Below, in pieces: positions 33,244-41,916 of a stretch of 64,000 bases of DNA (position 1 is its first letter; each line of letters begins with the position of its first letter). The stretch covers positions 806,001 through 870,000 of the forward strand of contig CP050901.1 of NCBI GenBank assembly GCA_050916095.1, in the 5' to 3' direction. Source of the DNA: JANPCX01 sp050916095 (lineage in GTDB: Bacteria; Pseudomonadota; Gammaproteobacteria; Burkholderiales; Burkholderiaceae_C). Both the position numbers and the translations under genes were made by a program. Below the pieces are notes generated by a model. The model worked only from the letters and a program-made list of their open reading frames with translations. It searched no databases and was not told where the DNA came from.

Positions 33244-34050
33244 TCAGGCGTCGGCTAAAAAACAAAAAACCGCCGGTGTGTCGTTGGGCAACTGCAAGGT
33301 TTGTTGCCGCCACTGGGCCACTGTGCGCGTGATTGAAAAGCCCCGCGGCAAGGTCAGGCCGCAACTGACCGACACCCTGGTGCTGGGTTGCAACTGCGAA
33401 ATCAAAGCAGTCCAAAGCGCCGCGTTGCGGTAGGGCGTTTCAATCAACAACTGGGTTTGTTGTTGTCGTTTGGACAGCGACTCCAATTCGCGCAACTTGG
33501 CTGCACGCTGGCCGTCGTGCACCGGCAAGTACCCCACAAACGCAAAACACTGACCATGCAGCCCACTGGCCGCCAGGGCGAGCAGCAGGGCGCTTGGCCC
33601 GCACAAAACCTGTACCTCTACGCCAGCCGCATGGGCCGCCTGTACCAAGGCCGCGCCGGGGTCGGCTACGGCGGGTAGCCCTGCTTCGGAGATCAGCCCT
33701 ACATCATGACCCGCCAAGGCCGGTGCCAGCAATGGCTTCAAGTCTTGCGGCAGGGGGTTGGTTTGCCCCTTGGGCGGCCTGGGCAGTTCGACGATGGATA
33801 CGCTCTGCAAAGGTTGAACCAGTGGCACCACCTCGTTCACCCGCTTGAGAAATGCGCGTGTCGTCTTCGCGTTTTCAGCCACCCAATGGGTCAGTTGGGC
33901 CGCTTGTTCAATCACCGCCTGCGGCAATGCGTTCTGAATGCTCGGCACTGCGCTCAAATCGCAGCCGAAATCCAAGGTATTGGGCATCAGCACCAGTTTC
34001 CCCAGCGGGGCGGCGTTGGTTTTTTCCATGGGCTTCTTTTGTTCGCTCAA
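33244..34050 (-). CDS. RsmI-family tetrapyrrole-methylase-fold SAM methyltransferase
   Basis: A 268-residue member of the COG0313 group, which includes the 16S rRNA C1402 2-prime-O-methyltransferase RsmI. GKLVLMPNTLDFG (17-29) starts the fold where RsmI has a LYLVATPIGN-like strand; VGLISEAGLPAVADPGAALV is the diagnostic segment; VLCGPSALLLALAASG and QLLIETPYRN follow. It lacks the carboxyl domain of canonical RsmI and the amino end is atypical, so it may be a paralogue with another target. ATG 34050 overlaps the maf stop (ATGA). Confidence 0.82.
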   Translation of the reverse strand: MSEQKKPMEKTNAAPLGKLVLMPNTLDFGCDLSAVPSIQNALPQAVIEQAAQLTHWVAENAKTTRAFLKRVNEVVPLVQPLQSVSIVELPRPPKGQTNPLPQDLKPLLAPALAGHDVGLISEAGLPAVADPGAALVQAAHAAGVEVQVLCGPSALLLALAASGLHGQCFAFVGYLPVHDGQRAAKLRELESLSKRQQQTQLLIETPYRNAALWTALISQLQPSTRVSVSCGLTLPRGFSITRTVAQWRQQTLQLPNDTPAVFCFLADA

Positions 34051-34640
34051 TAGGGTGGTGTATCCAAGGGGTCCAGCCCCGCATGTCTGAGCATGGCGCA
34101 GGTTTGAATCAAGGGCAGGCCAATCAGCGCTGTGGGGTCGTCGCAGCGAACATACTCCAGCAGCGAGATGCCCAGCCCTTCACATTTGGCGCTGCCCGCG
34201 CAGTCATAGGGACGCTCTTGGCGCAGGTAGTTCTCGATGTGGGCATCGCTCAACAATCGAAACTTCACTTCCACAGTGACCACTTCCACGGCCTCGGTTT
34301 CGCGGCTTCGGCAGACCACTGCCACCGCCGTGTGAAATTTCACGGTTTGACCGCGCATGGTGCGCAGCTGCGCGACGGCATTTTCATGGTCGCCTGGTTT
34401 GCCCAGGGCTGCACCGCCGAGGTCTGCTACTTGATCGGAGCCAATAACCACCGCGTGTGGGTTGGACCGGGCGACTGCTCGGGCCTTGAGCAAAGCCAGG
34501 CGGCGTGCGGTGTGGGCTGGTTCCTCGTCGGGCAGCGCCGCTTCGTCAACCTCGGGCGCACAAACCGTAAACGGCAAACGCAGTCGCTCCAGCAACTCTC
34601 GTCGGTAGGCTGATGTGGATGCGAGGATGAGCTGGGGCAT
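34047..34640 (-). CDS. Maf/YceF-type nucleoside triphosphate pyrophosphatase
   Basis: A 197-residue Maf-family housecleaning pyrophosphatase that hydrolyses non-canonical NTPs to NMP and pyrophosphate. ILASTSAYRRELLERL (5-20) is the family signature, VDEAALPDEEP follows, and VIGSDQVADL carries the catalytic aspartate. Placement back-to-back with yceD-rpmF and the RsmI-like gene suggests the YceF branch, which favours 7-methyl-GTP. ATG 34640 is chosen since MPQLILASTS is the family start; the frame extends upstream into the divergent yceD gene. Confidence 0.9.
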   Translation of the reverse strand: MPQLILASTSAYRRELLERLRLPFTVCAPEVDEAALPDEEPAHTARRLALLKARAVARSNPHAVVIGSDQVADLGGAALGKPGDHENAVAQLRTMRGQTVKFHTAVAVVCRSRETEAVEVVTVEVKFRLLSDAHIENYLRQERPYDCAGSAKCEGLGISLLEYVRCDDPTALIGLPLIQTCAMLRHAGLDPLDTPPY

Positions 34641-34705
34641 GGGGATTGGAGTTTTGTTGTGGGTTGGCAGCAGCACCGCATTGTCCAGGAACGTACACTT
34701 TGCCC

Positions 34706-35254
34706 ATGAAATCTCGACACTTCGACCCTTTGCATTTGGATGTGGAAACTTTTGCGCGGGACGGCGCAAGTTTGGAAGGCACTTGGCCTTTGATTCAGTT
34801 GGAGCGCTTGAGCGCTTGCGCTGCCCCTGAACAAACGGTGCAGCCCGAGGATCTGCTCACGTGGCAAATTCAAGGCGAGTTGCGCCAAGTGCACGGCAAT
34901 GAATCGGAAATTTGGCTGGTGCTGCGCGCACAAACCGAACTGTCCATGACCTGCCAGCGGTGCTTGAAACCGGTTCGGTTTCCTGTGAATGTGGTGCAAA
35001 GTCTTCGTTTTGTTCAAGGGGAAGACGCTGCTGCGGCTTTGGATGCCGAAAGCGAAGATGATGTGCTGGCCTTGAGCCGGTCATTGGATGCTCGGGCACT
35101 CCTGGAGGACGAACTCTTGTTGGCTCTGCCCCTCGTACCTAAACATGAGCGTTGTCCCGAGCCCTTGCCTGTGACCGCACCCACGCTCGTCGACGAAGCC
35201 AGGCCAAACCCGTTTGCTGCTTTGGCGGGTTGGAAGAGTGAGCAAGGACACTGA
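34706..35254 (+). CDS. yceD: YceD family protein (DUF177)
   Basis: A 182-residue YceD/DUF177 protein, the usual gene directly upstream of rpmF. A conserved cysteine pair SMTCQRCLKPV lies centrally, and the acidic DAESEDD followed by LEDELLLALPLVPKHE-like text is diagnostic of the family. Bacterial and chloroplast relatives are linked to 23S rRNA accumulation. The start ATG 34706 begins MKSRHFDPLHLD. It diverges from the maf gene by 65 bases. Confidence 0.92.
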   Translation: MKSRHFDPLHLDVETFARDGASLEGTWPLIQLERLSACAAPEQTVQPEDLLTWQIQGELRQVHGNESEIWLVLRAQTELSMTCQRCLKPVRFPVNVVQSLRFVQGEDAAAALDAESEDDVLALSRSLDARALLEDELLLALPLVPKHERCPEPLPVTAPTLVDEARPNPFAALAGWKSEQGH

Positions 35255-35278
35255 CACAACCTTGGGCTAGATGCGAAC

Positions 35279-35307
35279 TTGCTTGGTGTATTGCACCATG
35301 CCATAAT
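35279..35307 (+). promoter_or_regulatory. Candidate sigma-70 promoter for rpmF-plsX
   Basis: TTGCTT (35279-35284) and CATAAT (35302-35307) are separated by 17 bases, close to the -35/-10 consensus. Transcription would start near 35314, about 114 bases before the L32 gene. The spacing and -10 quality are good for this G+C content; no experimental support. Confidence 0.5.
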
Positions 35308-35427
35308 CACAGGCTTTTCGGCTCACTGGCTTGGCTCGCGCGTTTCGCAAGAAATGTCGCGGCCTCCAAAGACCGTTTGCTCACAAGCCTTAGTTAAGCC
35401 TCACTCAAGGCTGTTTAGGAGAATTTC

Positions 35428-35610
35428 ATGGCCGTTCAACAGAACAAGAAGTCGCCCTCCAAGCGCGGCATGCATCGCTCACACAATGCCCTGAATGTCC
35501 CGGGTACTGCGGTCGAGCCGACCACCGGCGAAGCGCATTTGCGCCACCACATCAGCCCAACCGGTTTTTACCGTGGCCGCAAGGTTTTAAAGTCTAAAGT
35601 CGACGCGTAA
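35428..35610 (+). CDS. rpmF: 50S ribosomal protein L32
   Basis: A 60-residue basic ribosomal protein. MAVQQNKKSPSKRGMHRSHN is the classic L32 amino end, and GEAHLRHHISPTGFYRGRKV the conserved carboxyl half. It lacks the zinc-binding cysteines, as in other proteobacterial L32. A strong ribosome site AGGAG lies seven bases before the ATG. It precedes plsX in the common order yceD-rpmF-plsX-fab. Confidence 0.98.
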   Translation: MAVQQNKKSPSKRGMHRSHNALNVPGTAVEPTTGEAHLRHHISPTGFYRGRKVLKSKVDA

Positions 35611-35718
35611 TCGCCCGATTCGCGAGTTGTCCCGGATGGCCTGCCCGGCGGTGACCGAGCGCGGTGAAGCACCTTGCTGCGGGCTTGGTAACCTGCTGGC
35701 CATCGCCTTCGAAAATCC

Positions 35719-36825
35719 ATGAGCAGCGCTTTCCAAGACCTGCAAGGCCCTGTTCGACTGTCTGTCGACTGCATGGGTGGCGACCATGGACCATCGGTGA
35801 CCCTGCCAGCCTGCAAGGCCTTTTTGGCTAAGCACACTGAAGCGGAATTGATTCTGGTTGGCAATCCGCAGGCATTGGCTGTTGCTGCGCAGTGGCCGCG
35901 CTGCGTGATCCAAGCAGCCAGTGAAGTCGTCGAAATGGACGACGCTGTTGAACTGGCGCTGCGGCGCAAAAAAGACTCCTCCATGCGGGTGGCGATTTCG
36001 CTGGTGAAGACCAACGAACAGGGCGCTGTTGCGGCCCACGCTTGTGTGTCTGCCGGCAATACTGGCGCGCTGATGGCGTTGTCACGTTACCTGCTTAAAA
36101 CCGTGGAGGGCATTGACCGCCCGGCCATCGCGTCTGTCATGCCCAATGAAAAAGACGGCTACACGACCATTCTGGATTTGGGGGCCAACGTCGATTGCAG
36201 TGCAGAACATCTGTTGCAGTTTGCCGTCATGGGCAGCGCCTTGGTGTCGGCGGTCGAAGGCAAAGAGAACCCGAGTGTCGGTTTGCTGAACATCGGGGAA
36301 GAAGTCATCAAGGGCAGCGAAACCATCAAACAAGCCGGCGAGTTACTGCGCCAGGCGGCGGGTCAAGGTGTGCTCAATTTCCATGGCAACGTGGAAGGTA
36401 ATGACATTTTCAAAGGTACCACCGACATCGTGGTGTGTGATGGGTTTGTGGGCAATGTGGCGCTGAAAACCGCAGAAGGTTTGGCCTTGATGCTCACCCG
36501 TTTTATCAAACAAGAGTTCACCCGCAATGTTTTCACCAGGCTGGCTGCGGTGGTGGCATTGCCGGTGCTGAAACATTTCAAAGCCAGGGTCGACCATAGG
36601 CGTTACAACGGTGCTGCACTGCTTGGGCTCAGGGGTTTGGTGTTTAAGAGTCATGGCTCGGCCGATGCCTTTGCGTTTGAGCAGGCGCTCAATCGTGCCC
36701 ACGACGCGGCAAGGCACCGCCTGCTGGACCGCGTGCACGATCGGATTGCCAAAACCTTGTTGCTGCATGCGGCACCGGTGGCTGCGGGAGTGGCCCCGTC
36801 CGATGAGCCCGATCTCGCAGCGTAA
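35719..36825 (+). CDS. plsX: Phosphate acyltransferase PlsX
   Basis: A 368-residue peripheral membrane enzyme that makes acyl-phosphate from acyl-ACP for phospholipid synthesis. LSVDCMGGDHGP (14-25) opens the family; SAGNTGALMAL, ILDLGANVDC, LLNIGEEVIKGSE and VCDGFVGNVALKTAEG are all conserved landmarks. The final part GAALLGLRGLVFKSHGSAD is the usual end, followed by a longer basic helix. It is separated from fabH by a 242-base palindromic element that begins 14 bases after the stop. Confidence 0.97.
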   Translation: MSSAFQDLQGPVRLSVDCMGGDHGPSVTLPACKAFLAKHTEAELILVGNPQALAVAAQWPRCVIQAASEVVEMDDAVELALRRKKDSSMRVAISLVKTNEQGAVAAHACVSAGNTGALMALSRYLLKTVEGIDRPAIASVMPNEKDGYTTILDLGANVDCSAEHLLQFAVMGSALVSAVEGKENPSVGLLNIGEEVIKGSETIKQAGELLRQAAGQGVLNFHGNVEGNDIFKGTTDIVVCDGFVGNVALKTAEGLALMLTRFIKQEFTRNVFTRLAAVVALPVLKHFKARVDHRRYNGAALLGLRGLVFKSHGSADAFAFEQALNRAHDAARHRLLDRVHDRIAKTLLLHAAPVAAGVAPSDEPDLAA

Positions 36826-36838
36826 TCGTCAAGCGCTG

Positions 36839-37080
36839 GTACACCGACTCAGAGATATCGAAACATGATGAAAACGATGGATTCGGCCCGAGGGCAAGGC
36901 GCAAACCACAGCGATACCGCGTTGTATCGCGAGGCCAAGCCCGGACACAAGCAGTCCCTGCGGACTGCTTGTGCCTGGCGAGGTGCAGGGCCTGTGGCCC
37001 TGCGCGGCCTGCAAGGCTTGCAACGCCGCCATCGGGTCGAATACGCGTTTTCATGTTTCGATATTTCTGAGTCGGTGTAC
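36839..37080. repeat. MITE-like or structured-RNA element with long terminal inverted repeat
   Basis: The ends form an inverted repeat of about 35 bases: 36839-36876 and 37046-37080, beginning GTACACCGACTCAGAGATAT on the left and its near-complement on the right. The arms differ by one base and a three-base ATG insertion. Inside are four further perfect dyads: GCGATAC/GTATCGC (36911-36930), a 12-base stem with CTGC loop (36946-36973), GCAGGGCC/GGCCCTGC (36985-37003) and TGCAAG-G-CTTGCA (37010-37022). It codes for nothing recognisable and sits between plsX and fabH. This architecture suits a miniature transposable element or a multi-armed RNA. Confidence 0.8.
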
Positions 37081-37095
37081 TAGGATGTTGGCTCT

Positions 37096-38076
37096 ATGAC
37101 CCCACGTTACGCACGAATCATCGGAACAGGAAGCTACTTGCCCGAGCAGCGCCTGAGCAATGCCGACTTGGCGGCCCAACTGGCAAGCCAAGGCGTGCAA
37201 ACTTCGGACGAGTGGATCGTCGAGCGCACCGGCATTCGATTCCGCCACTTCGCTGCCAAAGACCAGGTGTGCAGTGATTTGGCGTTGGCTGCATCTCAAA
37301 GAGCGATCACGGCGGCGGGTTGTACTGCAGCCGATATCGATCTCATCATTGTGGCCACGTCAACGCCTGACATGGTCTTCCCCTCTACCGCTTGTTTTCT
37401 CCAACAAAAGCTGGGCGTTCCCGGTGCCGCGGCTTTCGACGTGCAGGCGGTGTGCTCCGGATTTGTGTATGCGCTGACGGTGGCCGATTCCATGATTCGC
37501 ACCGGTGCCGCGAACAAAGCTTTGGTGGTGGGTGCGGAGGTCTTCTCCCGAATCCTGAATTTCCAGGATCGCACCACCTGTGTTTTGTTTGGAGATGGTG
37601 CTGGCGCGGTGGTGCTGGCCGCCAGCAACGAGCCCGGTATCCTGGCCTGCGAACTGCATGCCGATGGACGGCACAGCGATGTGCTTTGCACGCCAGGCAC
37701 CGTCGCGGGCGGGCAAGTGACCGGTGACCCCCTGCTGCGCATGGAAGGACAGGCCGTCTTTAAGTTGGCTGTGGGGGTGCTCGAAGACGTGGCGCGTTCT
37801 GTGTTGACCAAAGCGGGGCGTCAGGCGGCCGACATTGATTGGTTGATCCCGCACCAGGCCAACATTCGCATCATGCAAAGCACGGCGAAAAAATTGCACT
37901 TGCCTATGGACAAGGTGGTGGTCACGGTGGATCAACACGGCAATACGTCCGCCGCATCCATTCCCTTGGCGCTGGACACTGCGGTGCGTACAGGCCAGAT
38001 TCAACGTGGCGAGACCTTGATGCTTGAAGGCGTCGGTGGCGGCTTCACCTGGGGCGCAGTGCTGCTCGACTTCTAA
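37096..38076 (+). CDS. fabH: Beta-ketoacyl-ACP synthase III
   Basis: A 326-residue KAS III that condenses acetyl-CoA with malonyl-ACP to start fatty acid synthesis. The catalytic triad is visible: Cys in DVQAVCSGF, His in PHQANIRIM and Asn in QHGNTSAAS. TDEWIVERTGI-like TSDEWIVERTGI (36-47) and GVGGGFTWGAVLL at the end are standard. ATG 37096 follows AGGATG-type ribosome sequence. It lies 15 bases after the palindromic element. Confidence 0.97.
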   Translation: MTPRYARIIGTGSYLPEQRLSNADLAAQLASQGVQTSDEWIVERTGIRFRHFAAKDQVCSDLALAASQRAITAAGCTAADIDLIIVATSTPDMVFPSTACFLQQKLGVPGAAAFDVQAVCSGFVYALTVADSMIRTGAANKALVVGAEVFSRILNFQDRTTCVLFGDGAGAVVLAASNEPGILACELHADGRHSDVLCTPGTVAGGQVTGDPLLRMEGQAVFKLAVGVLEDVARSVLTKAGRQAADIDWLIPHQANIRIMQSTAKKLHLPMDKVVVTVDQHGNTSAASIPLALDTAVRTGQIQRGETLMLEGVGGGFTWGAVLLDF

Positions 38077-38120
38077 GCGCTTTGACGCGTCGGCTTTTCA
38101 AAAAAACAGAGACTCATTCC

Positions 38121-39059
38121 ATGACAGCGTTTGCCTTTGTATTTCCGGGTCAAGGTTCCCAGTCCGTCGGCATGCTCGATGTGTGGGGCGACCATCCTGC
38201 GGTGCTCGAAACCCTGGCCGAGGCTTCTGACGTGTTGGGGCAGGATATGGCGGCGCTGATTCGCAGCGGCCCAAAAGAAGAACTCGACCTCACCACCAAC
38301 ACCCAGCCCGTCATGCTGACCGCTGGCATCGCTTGCTACCGCGCGTGGTGCCATGAAGGAGGTGCCGAGCCCACGTTGGTCGCCGGACATTCGTTGGGTG
38401 AGTACACCGCTTTGGTGGCGGCCGGTGCGCTCACGCTGGCGGAGGCCTTGCCTTTGGTTCGTTTTCGCGCGCAGGCCATGCAGGAGGCGGTTCCCGTCGG
38501 CTTGGGCGCTATGGCTGCCATCTTGGGTTTGGATGCACAAGCCGTGCGTGATGGGTGTGCTGAGGTGGTCAAGAACAGTGGTGCGGTGGTGGAAGCTGCC
38601 AACTACAACGACCCCAAACAAACCGTCATTGCCGGTACCAAGGCCGGTGTGGATCAAGCTTGTGAGCTGCTCAAAACCAAGGGTGCTAAGCGAGCATTGC
38701 TTTTGCCCGTGTCTGCACCCTTTCATTCCAGTTTGATGCGTCCCGCCGCTGAGAAACTTCGGCCGCGCTTGGCTGCAGTGGCGTGGCAGAGCCCGCGCAT
38801 TCCCGTTTTGAACAACATCGACGTTCAAGACCCCAGGGAAGTTCCGGCCATTTGCGATGCACTTTATCGCCAAGCATTTGGTCCGGTGCGCTGGGTAGAA
38901 GTGGTGCAGACCATGCGAGCGCGTGGCCTGACTCATATTTTTGAGTCTGGTCCAGGCAAGGTGTTGGCTGGTATGACCAAGCGGGTCGATACCGAGGTGG
39001 TCGGTGCTTCTGTCTTCGATCTGGCCTCATTGAACGACGCAAAAGGTTTATTGGTATGA
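38121..39059 (+). CDS. fabD: Malonyl-CoA:ACP transacylase
   Basis: A 312-residue FabD enzyme. FVFPGQGSQSVGML (5-18) is the substrate loop, GHSLGEYTAL carries the nucleophilic serine, FRAQAMQEAVP holds the arginine that binds the malonyl carboxylate, and PVSAPFHSSLM contributes the catalytic histidine. ATG 38121 matches the family start; the frame extends 13 codons upstream. The stop overlaps fabG (ATGA). Confidence 0.97.
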   Translation: MTAFAFVFPGQGSQSVGMLDVWGDHPAVLETLAEASDVLGQDMAALIRSGPKEELDLTTNTQPVMLTAGIACYRAWCHEGGAEPTLVAGHSLGEYTALVAAGALTLAEALPLVRFRAQAMQEAVPVGLGAMAAILGLDAQAVRDGCAEVVKNSGAVVEAANYNDPKQTVIAGTKAGVDQACELLKTKGAKRALLLPVSAPFHSSLMRPAAEKLRPRLAAVAWQSPRIPVLNNIDVQDPREVPAICDALYRQAFGPVRWVEVVQTMRARGLTHIFESGPGKVLAGMTKRVDTEVVGASVFDLASLNDAKGLLV

Positions 39060-39814
39060 GTGAAATCAACGCAAGCGCAAACTCAAAACAAGTCGCCCTG
39101 GTAACAGGAGCGTCGCGTGGAATCGGCCGAGCCATTGCGCTGACCTTGGCGCAAAAAGGCTACACCGTTGTTGGTACGGCCACCAGCGAAGCGGGTGCTA
39201 GTAGCATCACGCAAGCCTTGGCGCAGCCGTTTGGCGGGTCCGGCCTTTGTTTGGATGTGAACGATGCAGCCTCTGTAACTGCTGCCGTTGAGAGCATCGT
39301 CAAACAACATGGTGGCCTGCACGTGCTGGTCAACAACGCGGGTATCACCCGAGACGGACTTTCCATGCGCATGAGGGACGATGACTGGGACGCGGTCATG
39401 GACACCAACCTCAAAGCGGTGTTCCGCACCAGCCGCGCCGTGATGCGGGCGATGATGAAGCAGCGGTTTGGTCGCATCATTAACATCACCTCTGTTGTAG
39501 GTGCCAGCGGAAACGCGGGACAAGCCAACTACGCGGCCTCCAAAGCGGGCGTGGTGGGCATGACACGATCGTTGGCGCGGGAATTGGGCAGTCGGAACAT
39601 CACCGTGAACTGTGTAGCGCCCGGTTTCATCGACACCGACATGACCAAGGCTTTGTCCGAGGCCCAAATTGCTGCATTAACTGCGCAAATCCCCTTGGGC
39701 CGTTTGGGCCAAGCGGATGACGTGGCCCACCTGGTTGCATTTTTGGCCTCCGAGCAGGCGGGTTACATCACCGGCAGTGAGTTGCATGTCAACGGCGGCA
39801 TGTTCATGAACTGA
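39056..39814 (+). CDS. fabG: 3-oxoacyl-ACP reductase
   Basis: A 252-residue short-chain dehydrogenase using NADPH in the first reduction of fatty acid elongation. ALVTGASRGIGRAIAL binds NADP, NNAGITRDGLSMRM is conserved, and the catalytic Ser (INITSVVGASGN) and Tyr-xxx-Lys (NYAASKAGV) are present. It overlaps fabD by four bases and precedes acpP by 105 bases. Confidence 0.97.
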   Translation: MSEINASANSKQVALVTGASRGIGRAIALTLAQKGYTVVGTATSEAGASSITQALAQPFGGSGLCLDVNDAASVTAAVESIVKQHGGLHVLVNNAGITRDGLSMRMRDDDWDAVMDTNLKAVFRTSRAVMRAMMKQRFGRIINITSVVGASGNAGQANYAASKAGVVGMTRSLARELGSRNITVNCVAPGFIDTDMTKALSEAQIAALTAQIPLGRLGQADDVAHLVAFLASEQAGYITGSELHVNGGMFMN

Positions 39815-39919
39815 GCGCACGCCAAGGTTAGAAAAAAGCCCGGAATCGCCCGACCGGAGCACGGTGCGTCGCACCGCTTAGAATCTCGGGCTGTTTATGA
39901 CCACACTCCTGGAGGAGTT

Positions 39920-40159
39920 ATGAGCGATATCGAAGCACGTGTTAAAAAAATCATTGCCGAGCAACTGGGCGTTCCTGAAGCCGATGTGTCTCCTGAGAAA
40001 GCCTTCGTGGCCGATTTGGGCGCTGACTCTTTGGACACCGTTGAGTTGGTGATGGCCTTGGAAGACGAATTCAGCATTGAAATTCCCGACGAAGAAGCCG
40101 AGAAAATCACCACAGTGCAGTTGGCGATCGACTACGCACTGAAGCACCAAAAGGCCTGA
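39920..40159 (+). CDS. acpP: Acyl carrier protein
   Basis: A 79-residue central ACP. ADLGADSLDTVELVMALEDE (split: GADSLDTVELV and MALEDEF) contains the phosphopantetheine serine, and the protein is strongly acidic. A near-perfect ribosome site GGAGGAG precedes the ATG by six bases, fitting its very high expression. The upstream spacer has a CGGTGCG/CGCACCG dyad (39863-39877). The stop is 19 bases before fabF. Confidence 0.98.
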   Translation: MSDIEARVKKIIAEQLGVPEADVSPEKAFVADLGADSLDTVELVMALEDEFSIEIPDEEAEKITTVQLAIDYALKHQKA

Positions 40160-40178
40160 GTTTCTGTCCCGAGATCAC

Positions 40179-41423
40179 ATGAACCGTCGCCGCGTCGTCG
40201 TCACTGGACTCGGCCTGATCAGCCCCGTGGGCAACACGGTGGCGCAAGGTTGGGCCAATTTGCTCGAGGGAAAATCGGGCATCGCCAACATCACCCGCTT
40301 TGATGCAAGCAACTTTGCTTGCAAATTTGCGGGTGAAGTCAAAGGCTTCAATATCGAGGATTACATCCCCGCCAAAGAAGCCAGGCACATGGACACCTTC
40401 ATCCACTTCGGTTTGGCTGCGGCCATCCAGGCGGTTGAAGATGCGGGCCTGCCGACAGGCGACGCACTGACTGGTGAACAAGCCGAGCGCATCGGCTGCG
40501 TTCTGGGCTCGGGCATTGGTGGTTTGCCCTTGATCGAGGCGACACATGGCGAGCTCACAGCCAAGGGGCCAAGGCGTATCTCGCCGTTTTTCATTCCAGC
40601 CTCCATCGTCAACATGATCTCTGGTCACGTGTCGATTAAATACGGCTTTCAAGGCCCCAACTTGGCTGTCGCTACCGCCTGTACCACGGGCTTGCATGCG
40701 ATTGGTGAAGCGGGGCGTCTGATTGAGTACGGAGATGCCGACGTGATGATCGCGGGGGGGGCCGAGGCAGCGGTATCGCCTTTGGGCTTGGGTGGTTTTG
40801 CCGCTGCCCGCGCTTTGTCGACGCGCAATGATGACCCTTTGACCGCGTCTCGCCCCTGGGACAAAGACCGAGACGGTTTTGTTTTGGGTGAAGGAGCGGG
40901 CGTGTTGGTACTTGAAGAGTACGAGCACGCTAAAAAGCGCGGTGCGAAAATTTATGCGGAGTTGGCGGGGTTTGGTATGGGTGCGGATGCTTTCCATATG
41001 ACTGCTCCCAATGTCGATGGCCCCAAACGTTCCATGAACGCGGCCTTGCGAAATGCCGGTGTCAATTCCGATGAGGTTCAGTACCTCAATGCCCACGGTA
41101 CCTCCACGCCCTTGGGCGACGTCAACGAAACCAATGCCATCAAGCTCGCTTTCGGAGCGCATGCCAAGAAACTGGTGGTGAATTCCACCAAGTCCATGAC
41201 GGGGCATTTGCTTGGTGGTGCGGGCGGCATCGAATCGGTTTTCACTGTGTTGGCCATCGCCAAACAAATTTCGCCCCCCACGATCAACATCTTCAGCCAG
41301 GATCCCGAATGTGACCTGGACTACTGCGCCAACGCCGCGCGCGAAATGAAGATCACTTATGCCCTCAAAAACAACTTCGGTTTTGGTGGCACCAACGGCA
41401 GCTTGGTTTTCAAGCGCATCTAG
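40179..41423 (+). CDS. fabF: Beta-ketoacyl-ACP synthase II
   Basis: A 414-residue KAS II elongation enzyme. The catalytic Cys is in AVATACTTGLHAIG, with His in YLNAHGTSTPLGD and in STKSMTGHLLGGAG; FGFGGTNGSLVF ends the protein. The length is normal. It closes the fatty acid gene cluster and is followed within 7 bases by a small membrane protein gene leading to rpoE. Confidence 0.97.
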   Translation: MNRRRVVVTGLGLISPVGNTVAQGWANLLEGKSGIANITRFDASNFACKFAGEVKGFNIEDYIPAKEARHMDTFIHFGLAAAIQAVEDAGLPTGDALTGEQAERIGCVLGSGIGGLPLIEATHGELTAKGPRRISPFFIPASIVNMISGHVSIKYGFQGPNLAVATACTTGLHAIGEAGRLIEYGDADVMIAGGAEAAVSPLGLGGFAAARALSTRNDDPLTASRPWDKDRDGFVLGEGAGVLVLEEYEHAKKRGAKIYAELAGFGMGADAFHMTAPNVDGPKRSMNAALRNAGVNSDEVQYLNAHGTSTPLGDVNETNAIKLAFGAHAKKLVVNSTKSMTGHLLGGAGGIESVFTVLAIAKQISPPTINIFSQDPECDLDYCANAAREMKITYALKNNFGFGGTNGSLVFKRI

Positions 41424-41430
41424 AACTTTG

Positions 41431-41916
41431 ATGCGCCGTACCGCACCCCCGGTGCACGTGCTGGTTGATCGTTTCACCGTGTGGACGGTTGCCGTGGCAG
41501 TGTTGTGGCTCGTCGCGGTGTGCAGCCTCGCCGCCTGGATTGTCGGCTGGTCCCAATCCGTGACCTTGGGCTCCAGCGGCCCTGTTCATTGGTTTGCCTT
41601 GGGGCTGTCGGTGCCGGTGTTGTTTGCTGTCCCGTGGTTTACTTGTTTGAGGGCGGTGAGCTTGCGCTGGGATGGTGAACGGTGGTGGTTGGGTGAGCCG
41701 AGCGAAGTGGGCGTCGAGCCCTGGTGTGTTCAGCCCTTGGTTCGCATTGACCTGGGTCATTGGATGTTGCTGCAACTGAAGCCGCAAGCCGCCGGATTGC
41801 GCCTATCGAACCGGTACCGCTGGCTGCCCATACAGCGACGGGGACTGGCGACGCAATGGCATGCCCTGCGCTGTGCATTGTTGACGTATCCCGAGCCTCC
41901 AAGAGGCCTGCTGTGA
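41431..41916 (+). CDS. Small membrane protein of unknown function upstream of rpoE
   Basis: A 161-residue protein I do not recognise. Two hydrophobic helices are visible, VWTVAVAVLWLVAVCSLAAW (about 16-35) and WFALGLSVPVLFAVPWFTCL (about 52-71), followed by a soluble carboxyl half rich in Trp, Arg and Leu (ending YPEPPRGLL). Its stop overlaps the rpoE GTG by three bases (GTGA) and the AAGAGG ribosome site for rpoE lies inside it, so the two are translationally coupled. That coupling suggests a link to envelope stress, but no function can be named. It resembles in layout the YqjK/DUF-type proteins often found between fabF and rpoE in Burkholderiales. Confidence 0.7.
   Translation: MRRTAPPVHVLVDRFTVWTVAVAVLWLVAVCSLAAWIVGWSQSVTLGSSGPVHWFALGLSVPVLFAVPWFTCLRAVSLRWDGERWWLGEPSEVGVEPWCVQPLVRIDLGHWMLLQLKPQAAGLRLSNRYRWLPIQRRGLATQWHALRCALLTYPEPPRGLL

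Noticed and set aside
36839..37080. Integron attC site
   Set aside because: No RYYYAAC/GTTRRRY core pair at the ends and no integrase or cassette array around.
36865..37083. 72-codon frame inside the plsX-fabH element
   Set aside because: It follows the dyads exactly and reads as low-information sequence; no homologue recognised.
40107..41477. Minus-strand open frame of 456 codons over fabF
   Set aside because: Antisense shadow of fabF; no domain recognised.
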